Source: Pseudomonas vanderleydeniana
GTDB lineage: Bacteria > Pseudomonadota > Gammaproteobacteria > Pseudomonadales > Pseudomonadaceae
Direction: 5' to 3'
NCBI RefSeq assembly: GCF_014268755.2
Contig: NZ_CP077093.1
Location: 3,212,001-3,276,000 of the forward strand
Length of the DNA: 64,000 nucleotides
The notes under the pieces are model-generated. The model had not been told where the DNA came from and made no database searches. It saw only the letters and a list, made by a program, of their open reading frames with translations. Position numbers and translations under genes: made by a program. Shown one piece after another: positions 53,307 to 61,832 of the stretch. The stretch's first letter is position 1; each line of letters opens with the position of its first letter.

Positions 53307-54773
53307 ATGAGTGAAGTCCTGAGCGGACAGGCGACACACGCCATCCCGCCGGTAGCGGGGCAGGCCGACGTACTGGTCGTCGGCGGTGGCTTGAGCGGTA
53401 CCATGTTGGCGGTGCAGTTGCTGCGCCTGCCGGGACGGCGCCGGGTGCTGGTCATCGAGCCACGTGCCGAACTCGGCCGTGGCGAGGCCTACAGCGCCAC
53501 GGAGCTGGGTCACACCCTGAACGGCAACGCGGCGCGCATGAGCGTCGACCCGGACAACCCCGACGACCTCACCCAGTGGCTCGAGGCCTATATCGCCGAC
53601 GGCGGCTGGCCCGAATCGGACCAGCAACACGTGCCGGTCAGCGAACTGTTCATGCCCCGTGGCATCTTCGGCCTCTACGTCCAGCAGCGCCTGGCCGAAG
53701 CGCGGGAGCAGGGCGCCGCCTGGGGCTCGACCGCCGAGCATGTGCGTGGTGAGGTGGTCGACCTGCAGGCTGACAGCGACGGCGTTCGCCTGACGCTGGC
53801 TGACGGTCAGCAACTGCAGGCCGCCCACGCGGTGCTGGCGACCGGCATGTTCCCGGCTGCGCGCACCCGCCAGAAACAATCCAGCGGCCTCAACGCCGCC
53901 GCCGTCGATCCCTGGGACGTGGCCGCCATGTCGCGTCTCGATCCCCAGGGCACGATCCTGATCATCGGTTCCGGCCTGACCATGGTCGATGCCGTGGTTT
54001 CCCTGGAGCAGGCCGGCCATCGCGGGCCGATCCGTGTTTTCTCCCGCCATGGCCTGCTGCCGCATGTCCGCCGTCAGCCGCCGACCTGGGTCGATTTCCT
54101 GGCCGCTGACCATGGCATCCGCAGCCCGCTGCAACTGCTGCGCGAAGTGCGCCGGCAATGTGCCGAGGCGATCGACGCCGGTATCGACTGGCAAGCACCG
54201 CTGGATACCGTGCGCGCCCATATCGGCCGACTGTGGAGCCAGGCCACCGACGTTCAACGTCGCCAGTTCGTACGGCATGTACGGCCCTGGTGGGAGAGCC
54301 ACCACCACCGCTCGCCGCCGTTGAGTGCCGAACTGGTGGAGCGCCTGCACAGGGAAGGGCGCCTGACCATCGAGGCGGCTTCGCTCAAGGGCTTGGTTGA
54401 AGTGCGCGACGGGCAGGTCAGCATCACCCTCCGGCCACGGGGTGAAGCGCAGACCGTGACGGTCAGCGGTGTAGGCCTGATCAACTCCACCGGTATCGAA
54501 TACGACTGGCGTCGTGTCGATCGGCCATTGCCGCAGCAACTGCTGGCGCGTGGGTTGATCCGACCGGGGCCATTGGCCTTGGGGATTGCGGCTGATCCTG
54601 GTGGTGCGGTGGTGGATGCCGAGGGTGAAACCTCGCCCCGGCTGTTTGCCATGGGCCCGCCATTGCGGGGGATGTGGTGGGAGAGTACGGCGGTGACCGA
54701 CGTAGCGATCCAGGCCAAGGCCCTGGCGGCGCGGCTGGTGCAATTGGCGGTGCGGAAGGCGGGCGAGGGCTGA
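53307..54773 (+). CDS. FAD/NAD(P)-binding protein (uncharacterised oxidoreductase)
   Basis: This is a 488-residue protein. A Rossmann FAD motif VLVVGGGLSGTMLAVQLLR is at about 25-43, with GRGEAYSATELGHTLNGNA typical of the FAD-NAD(P)-binding family PF13454. A second nucleotide site is TILIIGSGLTMVDAVVSLEQ at about 215. GAGAG precedes the ATG. It is the last gene of the sulfur/importer operon. It may modify the imported substrate or supply electrons, but no specific reaction can be assigned. Confidence 0.8.
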   Translation: MSEVLSGQATHAIPPVAGQADVLVVGGGLSGTMLAVQLLRLPGRRRVLVIEPRAELGRGEAYSATELGHTLNGNAARMSVDPDNPDDLTQWLEAYIADGGWPESDQQHVPVSELFMPRGIFGLYVQQRLAEAREQGAAWGSTAEHVRGEVVDLQADSDGVRLTLADGQQLQAAHAVLATGMFPAARTRQKQSSGLNAAAVDPWDVAAMSRLDPQGTILIIGSGLTMVDAVVSLEQAGHRGPIRVFSRHGLLPHVRRQPPTWVDFLAADHGIRSPLQLLREVRRQCAEAIDAGIDWQAPLDTVRAHIGRLWSQATDVQRRQFVRHVRPWWESHHHRSPPLSAELVERLHREGRLTIEAASLKGLVEVRDGQVSITLRPRGEAQTVTVSGVGLINSTGIEYDWRRVDRPLPQQLLARGLIRPGPLALGIAADPGGAVVDAEGETSPRLFAMGPPLRGMWWESTAVTDVAIQAKALAARLVQLAVRKAGEG

Positions 54774-54808
54774 TCTGAAAAAATAAAAAATATTTAGAAT
54801 TCAGGGGG

Positions 54809-54837
54809 TTGCCAGTGTCATGTAACTAGGACATAAT
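54809..54837 (+). promoter_or_regulatory. Sigma-70 promoter for tRNA-Cys
   Basis: TTGCCA (54809-54814), 17 bases and CATAAT (54832-54837) form a near-consensus promoter about 95 bases upstream of the tRNA. A GCGCGC stretch follows the -10, a GC-rich discriminator typical of stringently controlled stable-RNA promoters. Confidence 0.75.
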
Positions 54838-54931
54838 GCGCGCCATCAGCACGGACGGCAACGTAGCGATCGCTGAAGAATCAAGGAGTTGCGGCAAGTC
54901 AGACTTGCAAGGGCGCTCGATTCGACCCTGA

Positions 54932-55005
54932 GGCCGAGTAGCAAAATGGTTATGCAGTGGATTGCAAATCCATCTACGCCGGTTCGATTCCGACCTCGGC
55001 CTCCA
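54932..55005 (+). tRNA. tRNA-Cys (GCA)
   Basis: This is a 74-base cloverleaf. Acceptor GGCCGAG pairs with CTCGGCC (54995-55001), discriminator T is followed by encoded CCA, and the anticodon GCA is at 54964-54966 in loop TTGCAAA. The T-arm contains GGTTCGATTCC. It is followed within ten bases by a strong terminator and, beyond it, an integrase remnant. Confidence 0.97.
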
Positions 55006-55014
55006 CTATTCAAA

Positions 55015-55049
55015 GCCCCGTAAATCAATAGTTTACGGGGCTTTTTCTT
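55015..55049 (+). terminator. Rho-independent terminator after tRNA-Cys
   Basis: GCCCCGTAAA (55015-55024) pairs with TTTACGGGGC (55032-55041), followed by TTTTTCTTT. It is a strong, textbook-like terminator. Confidence 0.92.
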
Positions 55050-55105
55050 TGCCTGCAAAAACTGAAGTGTTCCGCAATTAAAGGCAGCAGTTCCGCAACT
55101 CGGCG

Positions 55106-55555
55106 TCATTTGGTCGGGCTGACGATCTCGCCAACGCGGCGGTACACCTTCTTCGTCATCTCTTCTTTCGAGTGCCCGAGCATCCTTCAGCTCCTGAGGC
55201 GCCACGGCATAAACAGCATCCCACACAGCCTCGCCGGCGTAGAAGTCGCGGGGCACCTCCTTGTTTCGGCGAAGCCCAAGGCACGGGTTTGCCTGCGTCG
55301 TGAAGCCCCATTCGCGCGCGTGGGTGAATATCGTCGAGAGCAGGGCCAGCTCCCTGTTCGCGCGAACCTTTGCCTTCCTGCCATCCCTGTACTGGGCAAG
55401 CACCTGGGTGGTAATGGCCTCGACTGGAGCACCCTCAAAAGCCTTCCTCAGTTGCCTCAATCCCTTCACGTAGTCGTCATGGGTTCCTTTCTTGAGCCCA
55501 GGCATGACCCTGATTTCATGCTCGTCAAGTGGGCCATGTAGGCGAGGGCGATCAT
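55106..55555 (-). pseudogene. Tyrosine-recombinase (phage integrase) remnant, internally deleted and frameshifted
   Basis: On the minus strand the N-terminal core-binding part of a prophage integrase is readable (VMPGLKKGTHDDYVKGL, ANRELALLSTIFTHAREWG, RRNKEVPRDFYAGEAVWDAV). At QELKD it jumps, in another frame, to the family's C-terminal end MLGHSKEEMTKKVYRRVGEI, which holds the catalytic tyrosine and ends at 55106. About 130 residues carrying the catalytic arginines are missing. A one-base loss is also visible near 55530, between an AHLTS start and EIRVMPG. Position just downstream of a tRNA gene fits an integrated element that has decayed. Confidence 0.75.
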
Positions 55556-55609
55556 GGCTGTACCTCCGCGGTATAGCGCTTGTAGTCCTCGCCAAACTCT
55601 CAGCAGTAG

Positions 55610-55723
55610 GTCGCAGGCCAGGCGCCAGTCGTTCCCTCCTCGGCAAAGGCATCGAAGGCTGCGACCACCGCCAACCAGGCCGCCGACAAGGCTGATGAGG
55701 CCCTCAATCGGGTATCGCAGTAG
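55610..55723 (+). pseudogene. Ala-rich C-terminal protein fragment
   Basis: This 37-codon plus-strand stretch reads AKASKAATTANQAADKADEA then LNRVSQ and stop. The Ala heptad pattern resembles alanine-zipper lipoproteins or coiled-coil phage proteins. No start is present, because a stop lies directly upstream. It overlaps the end of the convergent membrane-protein gene by 20 bases. It is probably the last bit of a displaced gene. Weakly supported. Confidence 0.25.
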
Positions 55724-56138
55724 CCTGTGATTCTCTGTTTCTCTTCCATCGCCAACTGACTATCGAGAGCATCAGGCAGGAAGTGACGCCGGGCATCATG
55801 AAGAATGGTAAAGCTTGCGGCATCTTGCCCCACATGCCCCAGCCTATGACCGCTCCCCAGGCGGTTGAGGCGATGGCTCCAGCGAGGAAGAGCCATTTTC
55901 TGCTGAGGGCTGGGGTTTCTGCCATGGCCCGGGCATAGATTTTCCAGCCCGACCACAGGCTGAAAACGGACACCCCAAAGACGCTAAGTACCCACAGTAT
56001 CCCTTTCGCTGGCAGATCAGTGAAAAGCAGTGGAATGAAGACTGCCAGGGTGCCGTAGATGAAAAGGGCGGTAACGGGTAGGAGACCGATAAGAGCACAT
56101 ATCGTGAGGCAGATCCGCAGAGTGAGTAGTCCGGGCAT
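55704..56138 (-). CDS. Small hypothetical membrane protein
   Basis: This is a 144-residue protein with four hydrophobic segments (about 5-28, 33-55, 78-98 and 103-125) and a basic C-terminus. ATG 56136-56138 has AAGGAA upstream; a TTG five codons earlier is possible. I do not recognise a family. It lies between the integrase remnant and the OB-fold gene, with lower GC than the core genome. Confidence 0.6.
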   Translation of the reverse strand: MPGLLTLRICLTICALIGLLPVTALFIYGTLAVFIPLLFTDLPAKGILWVLSVFGVSVFSLWSGWKIYARAMAETPALSRKWLFLAGAIASTAWGAVIGWGMWGKMPQALPFFMMPGVTSCLMLSIVSWRWKRNRESQATAIPD

Positions 56139-56314
56139 CGTTCCTTGATCCAAAGCAGCGTTTGATATCCCGCATGATCATCAATCCGCGCCACAAAATC
56201 AAAATGCACCGTTCTGTGGCGCGATCACTGCCTTTTGGGGCTTGGGTGAAGGTGCTGGCAATTTGATAGGAGTGGTTTAGAATGCCGCCCAATCTTATCG
56301 CCATGGAGAGCGAA

Positions 56315-56908
56315 ATGAACGAAGCAGTTGCAGTGACGGCTCCGCAGAAGCGGCAAGTAGGGTTTATTCTAGGGCTTGGAATTCTGTTGTTCCCCTTGCT
56401 GTTTGGCTGGATGCTGCTGAGAAAGGGGCACTCGACCTTTGCGCGCATTGTCGGTCTCCTCTGGATGGCTCTGTGTCTTTTCTCGTTGATTGGCATGGGC
56501 TCGATTTCAAAAACCAGTTATGACACCTACAAGGAAAGGGCAGCCCAATCTAGTACACAAGGTTCGGCTCCTAAACAGTCGGCCCAGGCAGAACCACTTA
56601 AGGCTTACACGTCGACGAAAGTCTCCCAAGATTACGAAGACAACACTGTTGCTGCTGACATGCAGTACAAGGGCAAGCGCGTGAAGGTGTCCGGACGCAT
56701 CACCGATATCAATACTGATTTCCTCGGGAAACCGTACCTGGTACTTGCGGGCACTAACCCGTATTTGGGGCCGCAGTTCAAATTTGAAAAATCGGACATG
56801 GCCTCTCTCGCATCGCTCAAGAAAGGTGTGCAAATTTCGGTAGTCTGCACCGGCAATGGTGACGTAGCCAAAGTACCGATGTTCGAAAATTGCGAAGTCT
56901 TAAAATAA
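56315..56908 (+). CDS. Membrane-anchored OB-fold (tRNA_anti-like) protein
   Basis: This is a 197-residue protein. Two N-terminal hydrophobic segments (about 17-35 and 42-62) are followed by a linker and an OB-fold of the tRNA_anti-like type (about 95-195): YEDNTVAADMQYKGKRVKVSG, then LKKGVQISVVCTGNGDVAKV. ATG 56315 has GGAGAG five bases upstream; two upstream in-frame ATGs are less well placed. Members occur in phages and islands. Function unknown. Confidence 0.68.
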   Translation: MNEAVAVTAPQKRQVGFILGLGILLFPLLFGWMLLRKGHSTFARIVGLLWMALCLFSLIGMGSISKTSYDTYKERAAQSSTQGSAPKQSAQAEPLKAYTSTKVSQDYEDNTVAADMQYKGKRVKVSGRITDINTDFLGKPYLVLAGTNPYLGPQFKFEKSDMASLASLKKGVQISVVCTGNGDVAKVPMFENCEVLK

Positions 56909-56972
56909 CCAGTTGACAACCGAAGTCCCTGTCTGTGGAGTTCGTGTTATTTTTTGGTTTTTCCGCGCGCAA

Positions 56973-57003
56973 AGTCCAACCCTAAGTTGGGCTTTTTGCT
57001 TTC
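56973..57003 (+). terminator. Terminator after the OB-fold gene
   Basis: AGTCCAAC pairs with GTTGGGCT (one G-U pair) around a five-base loop, followed by a T run. The rest of the gap up to 57235 holds a repeat copy, GAAACGGGGACACCCATT (57104-57121), and no clear gene. Confidence 0.65.
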
Positions 57004-57235
57004 TACAGTTCACCAATCCTCAGCATCCGAGCAATCAAAGCCGCCGAGCTTTGGGCCTTCTTTCGCTCAAAGTTCGGGGGCGGTGGTCAACATGGAAACG
57101 GTGGAAACGGGGACACCCATTCAGTCCCTAGGTGCCCTGGATTCGACTGTTCTTGTCCTTGATGTCGCCGCGCTCACCAATGACTGGCAGGTGGGTTGCT
57201 ATTGGATTCGGCGATTGTTATAAGGCCGGTCAAAA

Positions 57236-57442
57236 ATGCGCAAAGGACTGCAATCCATGTTTCTACTGATGATGATTTTTTTGTTCTGGCCTGAGAATCC
57301 CGCCTATATCGTCAACGAAAAAAACTGCAAATTTGGACACTTTGTTGAGCTGCCGAATGATTACAGGAGGAGCCGACTGATGAAGGAGTGTTTTGCAAAT
57401 ACCAAAGAAGATCACAAGCCTCCTATTGGGGACACGGAATAA
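57236..57442 (+). CDS. Short hypothetical protein with signal-like N-terminus
   Basis: This is a 68-codon frame: MRKGLQSMFLLMMIFLFWPEN, then a polar part with two cysteines. AAGG lies nine bases upstream. Low GC and position in debris between the repeat copies make it doubtful. It could be an island gene or chance. No family recognised. Confidence 0.35.
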   Translation: MRKGLQSMFLLMMIFLFWPENPAYIVNEKNCKFGHFVELPNDYRRSRLMKECFANTKEDHKPPIGDTE

Positions 57443-57649
57443 AAGACTACGCGCCCACTGGAAGAATTCATGGATATTCCGGTTGATTTACGGTCGGGCA
57501 CTCCGACTTACACGCTGCCTCTGCTTTGTTGCGTTGGTGCAGGGGCCGCTTTCGCAGTGTGCATTCGTCCGCATCGGGGTGTGCTCTGTCCAGGAGTCGA
57601 ACCTGGAAGACTTACGCGTTCGGCTACCGTCGCCTCACGTCGCGTGCAG
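57443..57649. other. Unassigned sequence before the CdiA fragment
   Basis: Reading frames are open but no family is recognisable. The stretch ends at an inverted repeat that forms the left boundary of the CdiA-like sequence. Confidence 0.4.
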
Positions 57650-57710
57650 GAGACGGGACAGATTTATTTTTCGGCGTGGTAGGTTGAAAATAAATCCGTC
57701 CTCGTTTCCC
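57650..57710. repeat. Inverted pair of GGGGACGGATTTATTTT-type repeats
   Basis: GAGACGGGACAGATTTATTT (57650 onward) and its counterpart AAAATAAATCCGTCCTCGTT (57687 onward) face each other across 14 bases. The CdiA-like coding sequence begins immediately to the right. The motif belongs to the REP class found around RAYT transposase genes. Confidence 0.8.
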
Positions 57711-57716
57711 AAGAAC

Positions 57717-60434
57717 ATGAGCCTGACCGGCTCCAGCGTCAGTATCGCTGCCGGGATGGAGAGTGCCAGCCAGAGCACTACCGACAAGTCTGCGAGCCTG
57801 GCGGTTGGCCGGGTGATTGGCGGCTCTGTCGTGGACAGCGTCAACACTATCCGTAGTGCGGTCAAGGCGGCGAAGAATGCCGATGATCCCAAGCTCAAGG
57901 CGGTGAAGCTGGCCCAGGCTGCATTAGCTGCCTACAACCTGGGAGGTATGGGGAGTTCGGTATCCGACAGTGCGGACGCTTACGCCAACAAACAGGGTGG
58001 CACCTCGGCCAACGGTTCGCTGATAAAGATCGGCACCGAGATCGCCAACACCCACAGCAAAAGCACCAGTGAGTATGAGAGCCAGACCGCCAAGCAAAGC
58101 TCGCTCAACGTGGGGCAGACCCTGGCTATCGAGGCGACCGGTAAGGCGGCGGGGACGACCGGTGATATCCACGTTATCGGCAGCACTCTGAAGGCAGCCG
58201 ACACCGATCTGACTGCCAAGCGGGACATCGTTCTGGAAAGTGCGCAGAACACCGCGAACTGGGCCAACAACAGCTCCAACAACAGGACGGCCATTGGCGC
58301 CAGCTTCAACATCGGCCAGCAGAATGGCTTCACCCTGGACCTTGGGGCCCAGATCGCCAAGAGCCTGGGCACCGGCAGTTCGGTTACCCAGGTCAACAGC
58401 ACGCTGGACACCGGTGCGCTGACGCTGCACAGCGGCAATGACACCACGCTGGCGGGTGCACAGGTACGGGCCAAGTCGATCGATGCGCTGGTTGAGGGCA
58501 ACCTCAACATCGCCTCGCGCCAGGACTCCGAGACCGAGAAGAACAAGCAGGGCAGCGCCGGTATCGGCGGCAGCATCTGTATCCCTCCGTTCTGCTATGG
58601 CGTGCCGGTCGTGGTGTCGGCCAACCTTGCCGCCGGCAACATGAAGAGCAATTACCAGGCGGTCGAGGATCAGAGCGGACTGTTTGCGGGTGCCGGTGGC
58701 TACGACATCTATGTCGGTCATAACACCACCTTGCAAGGGGCGGTCATTGCCAGCGATGCGACGGCGGACAAGAACCTGCTCAGCACCGATCGTCTAATTG
58801 CCAGTGATATCAAGAACAAGAGCGAGATCAAGAGCACCTCTGTCAGCGTCAGCGGTTCGGCCAGCTTTGGCGCTGGTGCTTCGAGCGCCGGCCTGGGCGG
58901 GATGTTCGGCATGTCGCTCAGCGATTCGGACAGCAGCAAGACCCGTAGCGCCGTCAGTGAGGGCACCATCGTCGTCCGTAACGCTGAGGGGGCCAACGAC
59001 CTGGTGGGCTTGAGTCGCGATACGGCCAATGCCAACGAAAAGCTCGACCGGCCTGACAAGAAGGCGATGGAAGAGCGCATGGAGCTGATTCGCAGTTCCG
59101 TGGAGTTGGTCAATGGTGTTTCGGATGCGATTGCCAAGGCCAAGATGGAGGCGGCTCGGGATTCGAATAGCGAGGAGTACAAGGCTGCCCGGCAACAGTT
59201 GCTGGATAAGGGCAACGCCAATCCAACTGGAGAGCAGATCGCTCAACAGGTCAGCCAGAACTATGGCGTGGGCAGCAGCTTCAAGAAGGCAGCCCAGGCG
59301 GTCAGCGCAGTTGTGCAGGGTGTTCTGGGCGGGAACATCGGTGGTGCGCTGGCGGGGGCGGCGGCGCCCTATGTGGCCCAGAGCATCAAGGAGGCCACCA
59401 AAGGTGACGACGCCGCAAACCTGATGGCGCATGCCGTCTGGGGAGCAGTGCTTGCAAGCTCGCAAGGCAACTCGGCTTTGGCCGGTGCGGGCATTGGTGA
59501 ATACATCGCCAAGCAACTGTACCCGAATAAGTCTGTTGATCAGTTGACCGAGTCGGAGAAACAGACGGTTTCGGCGCTGTCGACGCTTGCTGGTGGCCTG
59601 GCCGGTGGGCTGGCGGCTGGTGGTTTGCAGAACGCGATTGCTGCTGCTGGAGCGGCAAAGAATGCGGTAGAGAACAACCATCTGAGTTTCATAGAAGGTG
59701 TTGATCTAGATAAGAAACAGAGCGAATACAACGCCAATTGTGTGGGCGTTTCATCGGAAGAGTGCAGCCGGTTGGCTGCGGATATCCAAGATTTGCGCAA
59801 AAAAGCGGAAAGCGAGCTCAAGCATGAGGTCGTCAGCGAAGACAGCGACATGACCAGGGCCAGCAGTGTTGATCATTACCCTGGCGAGATCATCATGTGC
59901 AAGAACTCTCCTAACGGGTTCTGTGTTGTCACGAATCAATCGGTGAAAACCGCGCAAGGGGATGAGTGGCGTCTGGAGTATGCGAGCCAGGAACAGGCGT
60001 TGGTGGGGGTTGCAAACGAGGCGAAGACGGTTAGTGATCTTACGTTAGACCTGAAAAGAGTTGCTGCAGAGTCCTTTGCGGAGGGCTGCGGTGGTATGGG
60101 AGCGATTGGCATTGCTTGCCAGCTTTCGATGGCGGCAGGTGTGACTAACCCGGTTACCGAAAAGGAGGCAACCACAGGGGAGCGAATCGGTTGGTTTGCG
60201 CAAGCTCTTCTGAATATAGTTGGGCTTAAGGCTGCGGTAGGTAATGTGGTTGCCAAAGAAGTAGGAGGGGCGACTAAGGTATCGGAGGAAATGAAAGCCG
60301 ATCCTTACCACCCCGACTGGCAAAATTACACTGGAAAGGACCGCGGCGTTGGAGCAGATGTTGTTAAAATGAAGGATTTTTCACTCCGGAGGATCCTGCA
60401 ACTGTTTCTAGAGCTCATAGCGTCAATACCATAA
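57717..60434 (+). pseudogene. cdiA: CdiA-type contact-dependent inhibition toxin, 3' part only, ending at a frameshift
   Basis: This stretch of about 905 codons matches the end of a large filamentous-haemagglutinin/CdiA exoprotein. FHA-2-type repeats come first (about residues 1-450, for example DLTAKRDIVLESAQNTANWA and TLHSGNDTTLAGAQVRAKSI). A glycine-rich pretoxin region follows, then the VENN boundary motif at 59667-59678 (residue about 651), and then the CdiA-CT. There is no secretion signal, TPS domain or cdiB partner, and the sequence starts right after a repeat pair. At 60377-60381 a run of five T puts the frame out, so it stops at 60434. One more T would join it to the frame ending at 60808. 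As it stands it is a silent C-terminal cassette or decayed gene. Confidence 0.85.
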
Positions 60435-60808
60435 CTGCTTCTACACGGTTTGGTGGGGGAGACAGAACCACGCCTAAAACGGTTGCGTTGGGAGATATTG
60501 ACTTGAATGTCGATCTAGCAGAGATTAATGCTGGAAAGGCTTCCCTTCTCAGTAGTGGAGATATTCTGACTTCCTCGGGACGAGTTTATGGGACGCACCC
60601 TGGAAGCTCTACCATATTCCCAAGGACAGGGCCTGGGCTAGTGCAATTAACTCAGGCTGAGTTCGGCTTGTATGTGGATATGGTCAGGAATGGAGGTCTT
60701 CAGGGTGGCGCGCTAAGGGCATATGAAGGTATGTTGCGAGCTGGTAATCCGGGCCTCAGCGAGGGTTCTGGTCAAAAATTAATAAATTTGTTTAATAGCA
60801 GAAAATGA
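60368..60808 (+). pseudogene. CdiA-CT toxin tail in the shifted frame
   Basis: In the +2 frame, FFTPEDPATVSRAHSVNTIT continues directly from the upstream VVKMKDF if one base is added in the T run. It goes on through VALGDIDLNVDLAEI to KLINLFNSRK and stop. No nuclease or other toxin family is recognisable to me in YGTHPGSSTIFPRTGPGLVQ and the following part. A TTG at 60488 could start a separate short product, but nothing supports that. Its stop overlaps the immunity start as ATGA, so the pair is a recognisable toxin/immunity unit. Confidence 0.7.
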
Positions 60809-61236
60809 CTATTTCAATTTTTGAGATTTCTATCAGGAAAGAGCTTGATATGAAGAGAGTCTCTGCTCTGTTCTCAAGCTATTTTGGTATCCCAGTTGGG
60901 GGGGTTGTAGAGATTGATGAGTTTTGGGGCGCTGAACCTTCTGAGCAGCAATATCTGGTCGGAGTTAGGCTGAATGTCAGTGAAGTAGGCTACAAAACTC
61001 TTGTTGTGTGCTATTGCTATTTTGAGTTATATGGTGAGTCGCTAGGTAGTCTCGCAAAGTATCTTGCGGTTGAGTTGGGGACGGATGTTGCTATTGGTGA
61101 TTATGTTCATGTGTCCGATGTTGTGAATGGGCGGTTCATGGTTTTTTCTGCTGATGGGGAAGTGGCGTATGGTTTCGAGAGTTGCGAGTCTTCCGGGTTT
61201 GATGTGGTGTTTTCTGAAAAAAGTAAAAGAAAGTAG
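60805..61236 (+). CDS. Putative CdiI-type immunity protein
   Basis: This is a 143-residue acidic protein with no membrane segment (MTISIFEISIRKELDMKRVS start, FGIPVGGVVEIDEFWGAEPS, ending SEKSKRK). The ATG overlaps the toxin-tail stop, the usual arrangement for immunity genes. No family recognised. GC is much lower than in core genes, as is common for CDI cassettes. Retention of an intact immunity gene behind a broken toxin would still protect against siblings carrying the matching toxin. Confidence 0.7.
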   Translation: MTISIFEISIRKELDMKRVSALFSSYFGIPVGGVVEIDEFWGAEPSEQQYLVGVRLNVSEVGYKTLVVCYCYFELYGESLGSLAKYLAVELGTDVAIGDYVHVSDVVNGRFMVFSADGEVAYGFESCESSGFDVVFSEKSKRK

Positions 61237-61245
61237 AGGGTTAGG

Positions 61246-61310
61246 GGAAACGAAGGCGGATTTATTTTTTACTGCTGAAAAATAAATTTGCAGAAACGGG
61301 GACGCCCATT
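61246..61310. repeat. GGGGACGGATTTATTTT-type repeat copies, degenerate
   Basis: A degenerate copy (GAAACGAAGGCGGATTTATT, from 61247) is followed by an AAAATAAATTTGC half in inverse orientation and by GAAACGGGGACGCCCATT (61293-61310). The last is the same variant as at 57104. Confidence 0.7.
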
Positions 61311-61441
61311 AGTCGGTCTCAAGTCAAGGTTAAAAGCCACCACGCCCTGCTGTTTTTAACGGCAGGGTTTGTCCTTCAACTCAACCTGATCGGTTGAACC
61401 CGTCGAAGCCGTTTTCTCATGCACTGGCTACAACAGAAACC
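61311..61441. other. Non-coding stretch with a CCCTGC/GCAGGG hairpin
   Basis: CCCTGC (61348-61353) and GCAGGG around TGTTTTTAACG form a hairpin followed by TTTG, a weak terminator-like element. No gene is recognised here. Confidence 0.4.
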
Positions 61442-61499
61442 GGAGAAACGGGGACGGATTTATTTTCTCTGGAGAAACGGGGACGGATTTATTTTCTCC
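61442..61499 (+). repeat. Two tandem copies of the 29-bp GGGGACGGATTTATTTT repeat
   Basis: Copies at 61442-61470 and 61471-61499 are identical except for the last base. Each contains GGAGAAACGGGGACGGATTT. They face an inverted copy at 61602-61626. Confidence 0.92.
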
Positions 61500-61601
61500 G
61501 ATAATGCTCTGCAACAAGGCCAGTTGACAGGAACAGATCGTTTCGTGGGCGAGGTGGAGAGTATTGTTGAAACGAATTCCGAAGCGGCCGAAGCGAGACT
61601 C
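61500..61601 (+). pseudogene. Possible C-terminal remnant of a REP-associated (RAYT) transposase
   Basis: The frame reads DNALQQGQLTGTDRFVGEVE then SIVETNSEAAEARLGR. Pattern G.LTG...F..E.E and a basic end resemble the last segment of RAYT/TnpREP proteins, which end in a GRPRK-like tail. It lies exactly between two direct repeat copies and one inverted copy, as expected of a decayed RAYT unit. The catalytic HUH and tyrosine parts are absent. Family call is from memory of the pattern. Confidence 0.4.
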
Positions 61602-61626
61602 GGGAGAATAAATCCGTCCCCGTTTT
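61602..61626 (-). repeat. Inverted copy of the GGGGACGGATTTATTTT repeat
   Basis: GGGAGAATAAATCCGTCCCC and following T run are the reverse complement of the 61442 repeats. The orphan toxin tail begins four bases to the right. Confidence 0.88.
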
Positions 61627-61629
61627 TCC

Positions 61630-61829
61630 TTTCAAGATGATGGGCGTTGGATTGTTAGGGGGCAAATGGTCGTATCCATGTTTTGGAGCAGGATGGCGAG
61701 TTGGTTACTACATTTGAAAATAACAGTAATAATACCAATCGGCGGATTCAGAGAGGGGAATGGGTTAGGCCAACCCAGGAAGAGCTGAATGGGTTTAGTG
61801 AAAAATTCTCTGAATATATAAAGTGGTGA
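61630..61829 (+). pseudogene. Orphan polymorphic-toxin C-terminal tail, frameshifted
   Basis: The frame reads FQDDGRWIVRG up to a run of five G (61658-61662), then continues one frame over as ANGRIHVLEQDGELVTTFEN and RRIQRGEWVRPTQEELNGFS to EYIKW and stop at 61829. A sixth G would restore one frame. The tail ends three bases before an immunity-type gene. It has no start and begins at a repeat copy, so it is a displaced CdiA-CT-like or other toxin end. Specific activity unknown. Confidence 0.6.
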
Positions 61830-61832
61830 TTT

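Noticed and set aside
54846..55652. Intact 268-residue recombinase gene read through the tRNA
   Set aside because: Only the core-binding part belongs to an integrase; the rest is the reverse strand of the tRNA and its terminator, and the real C-terminus is in another frame.
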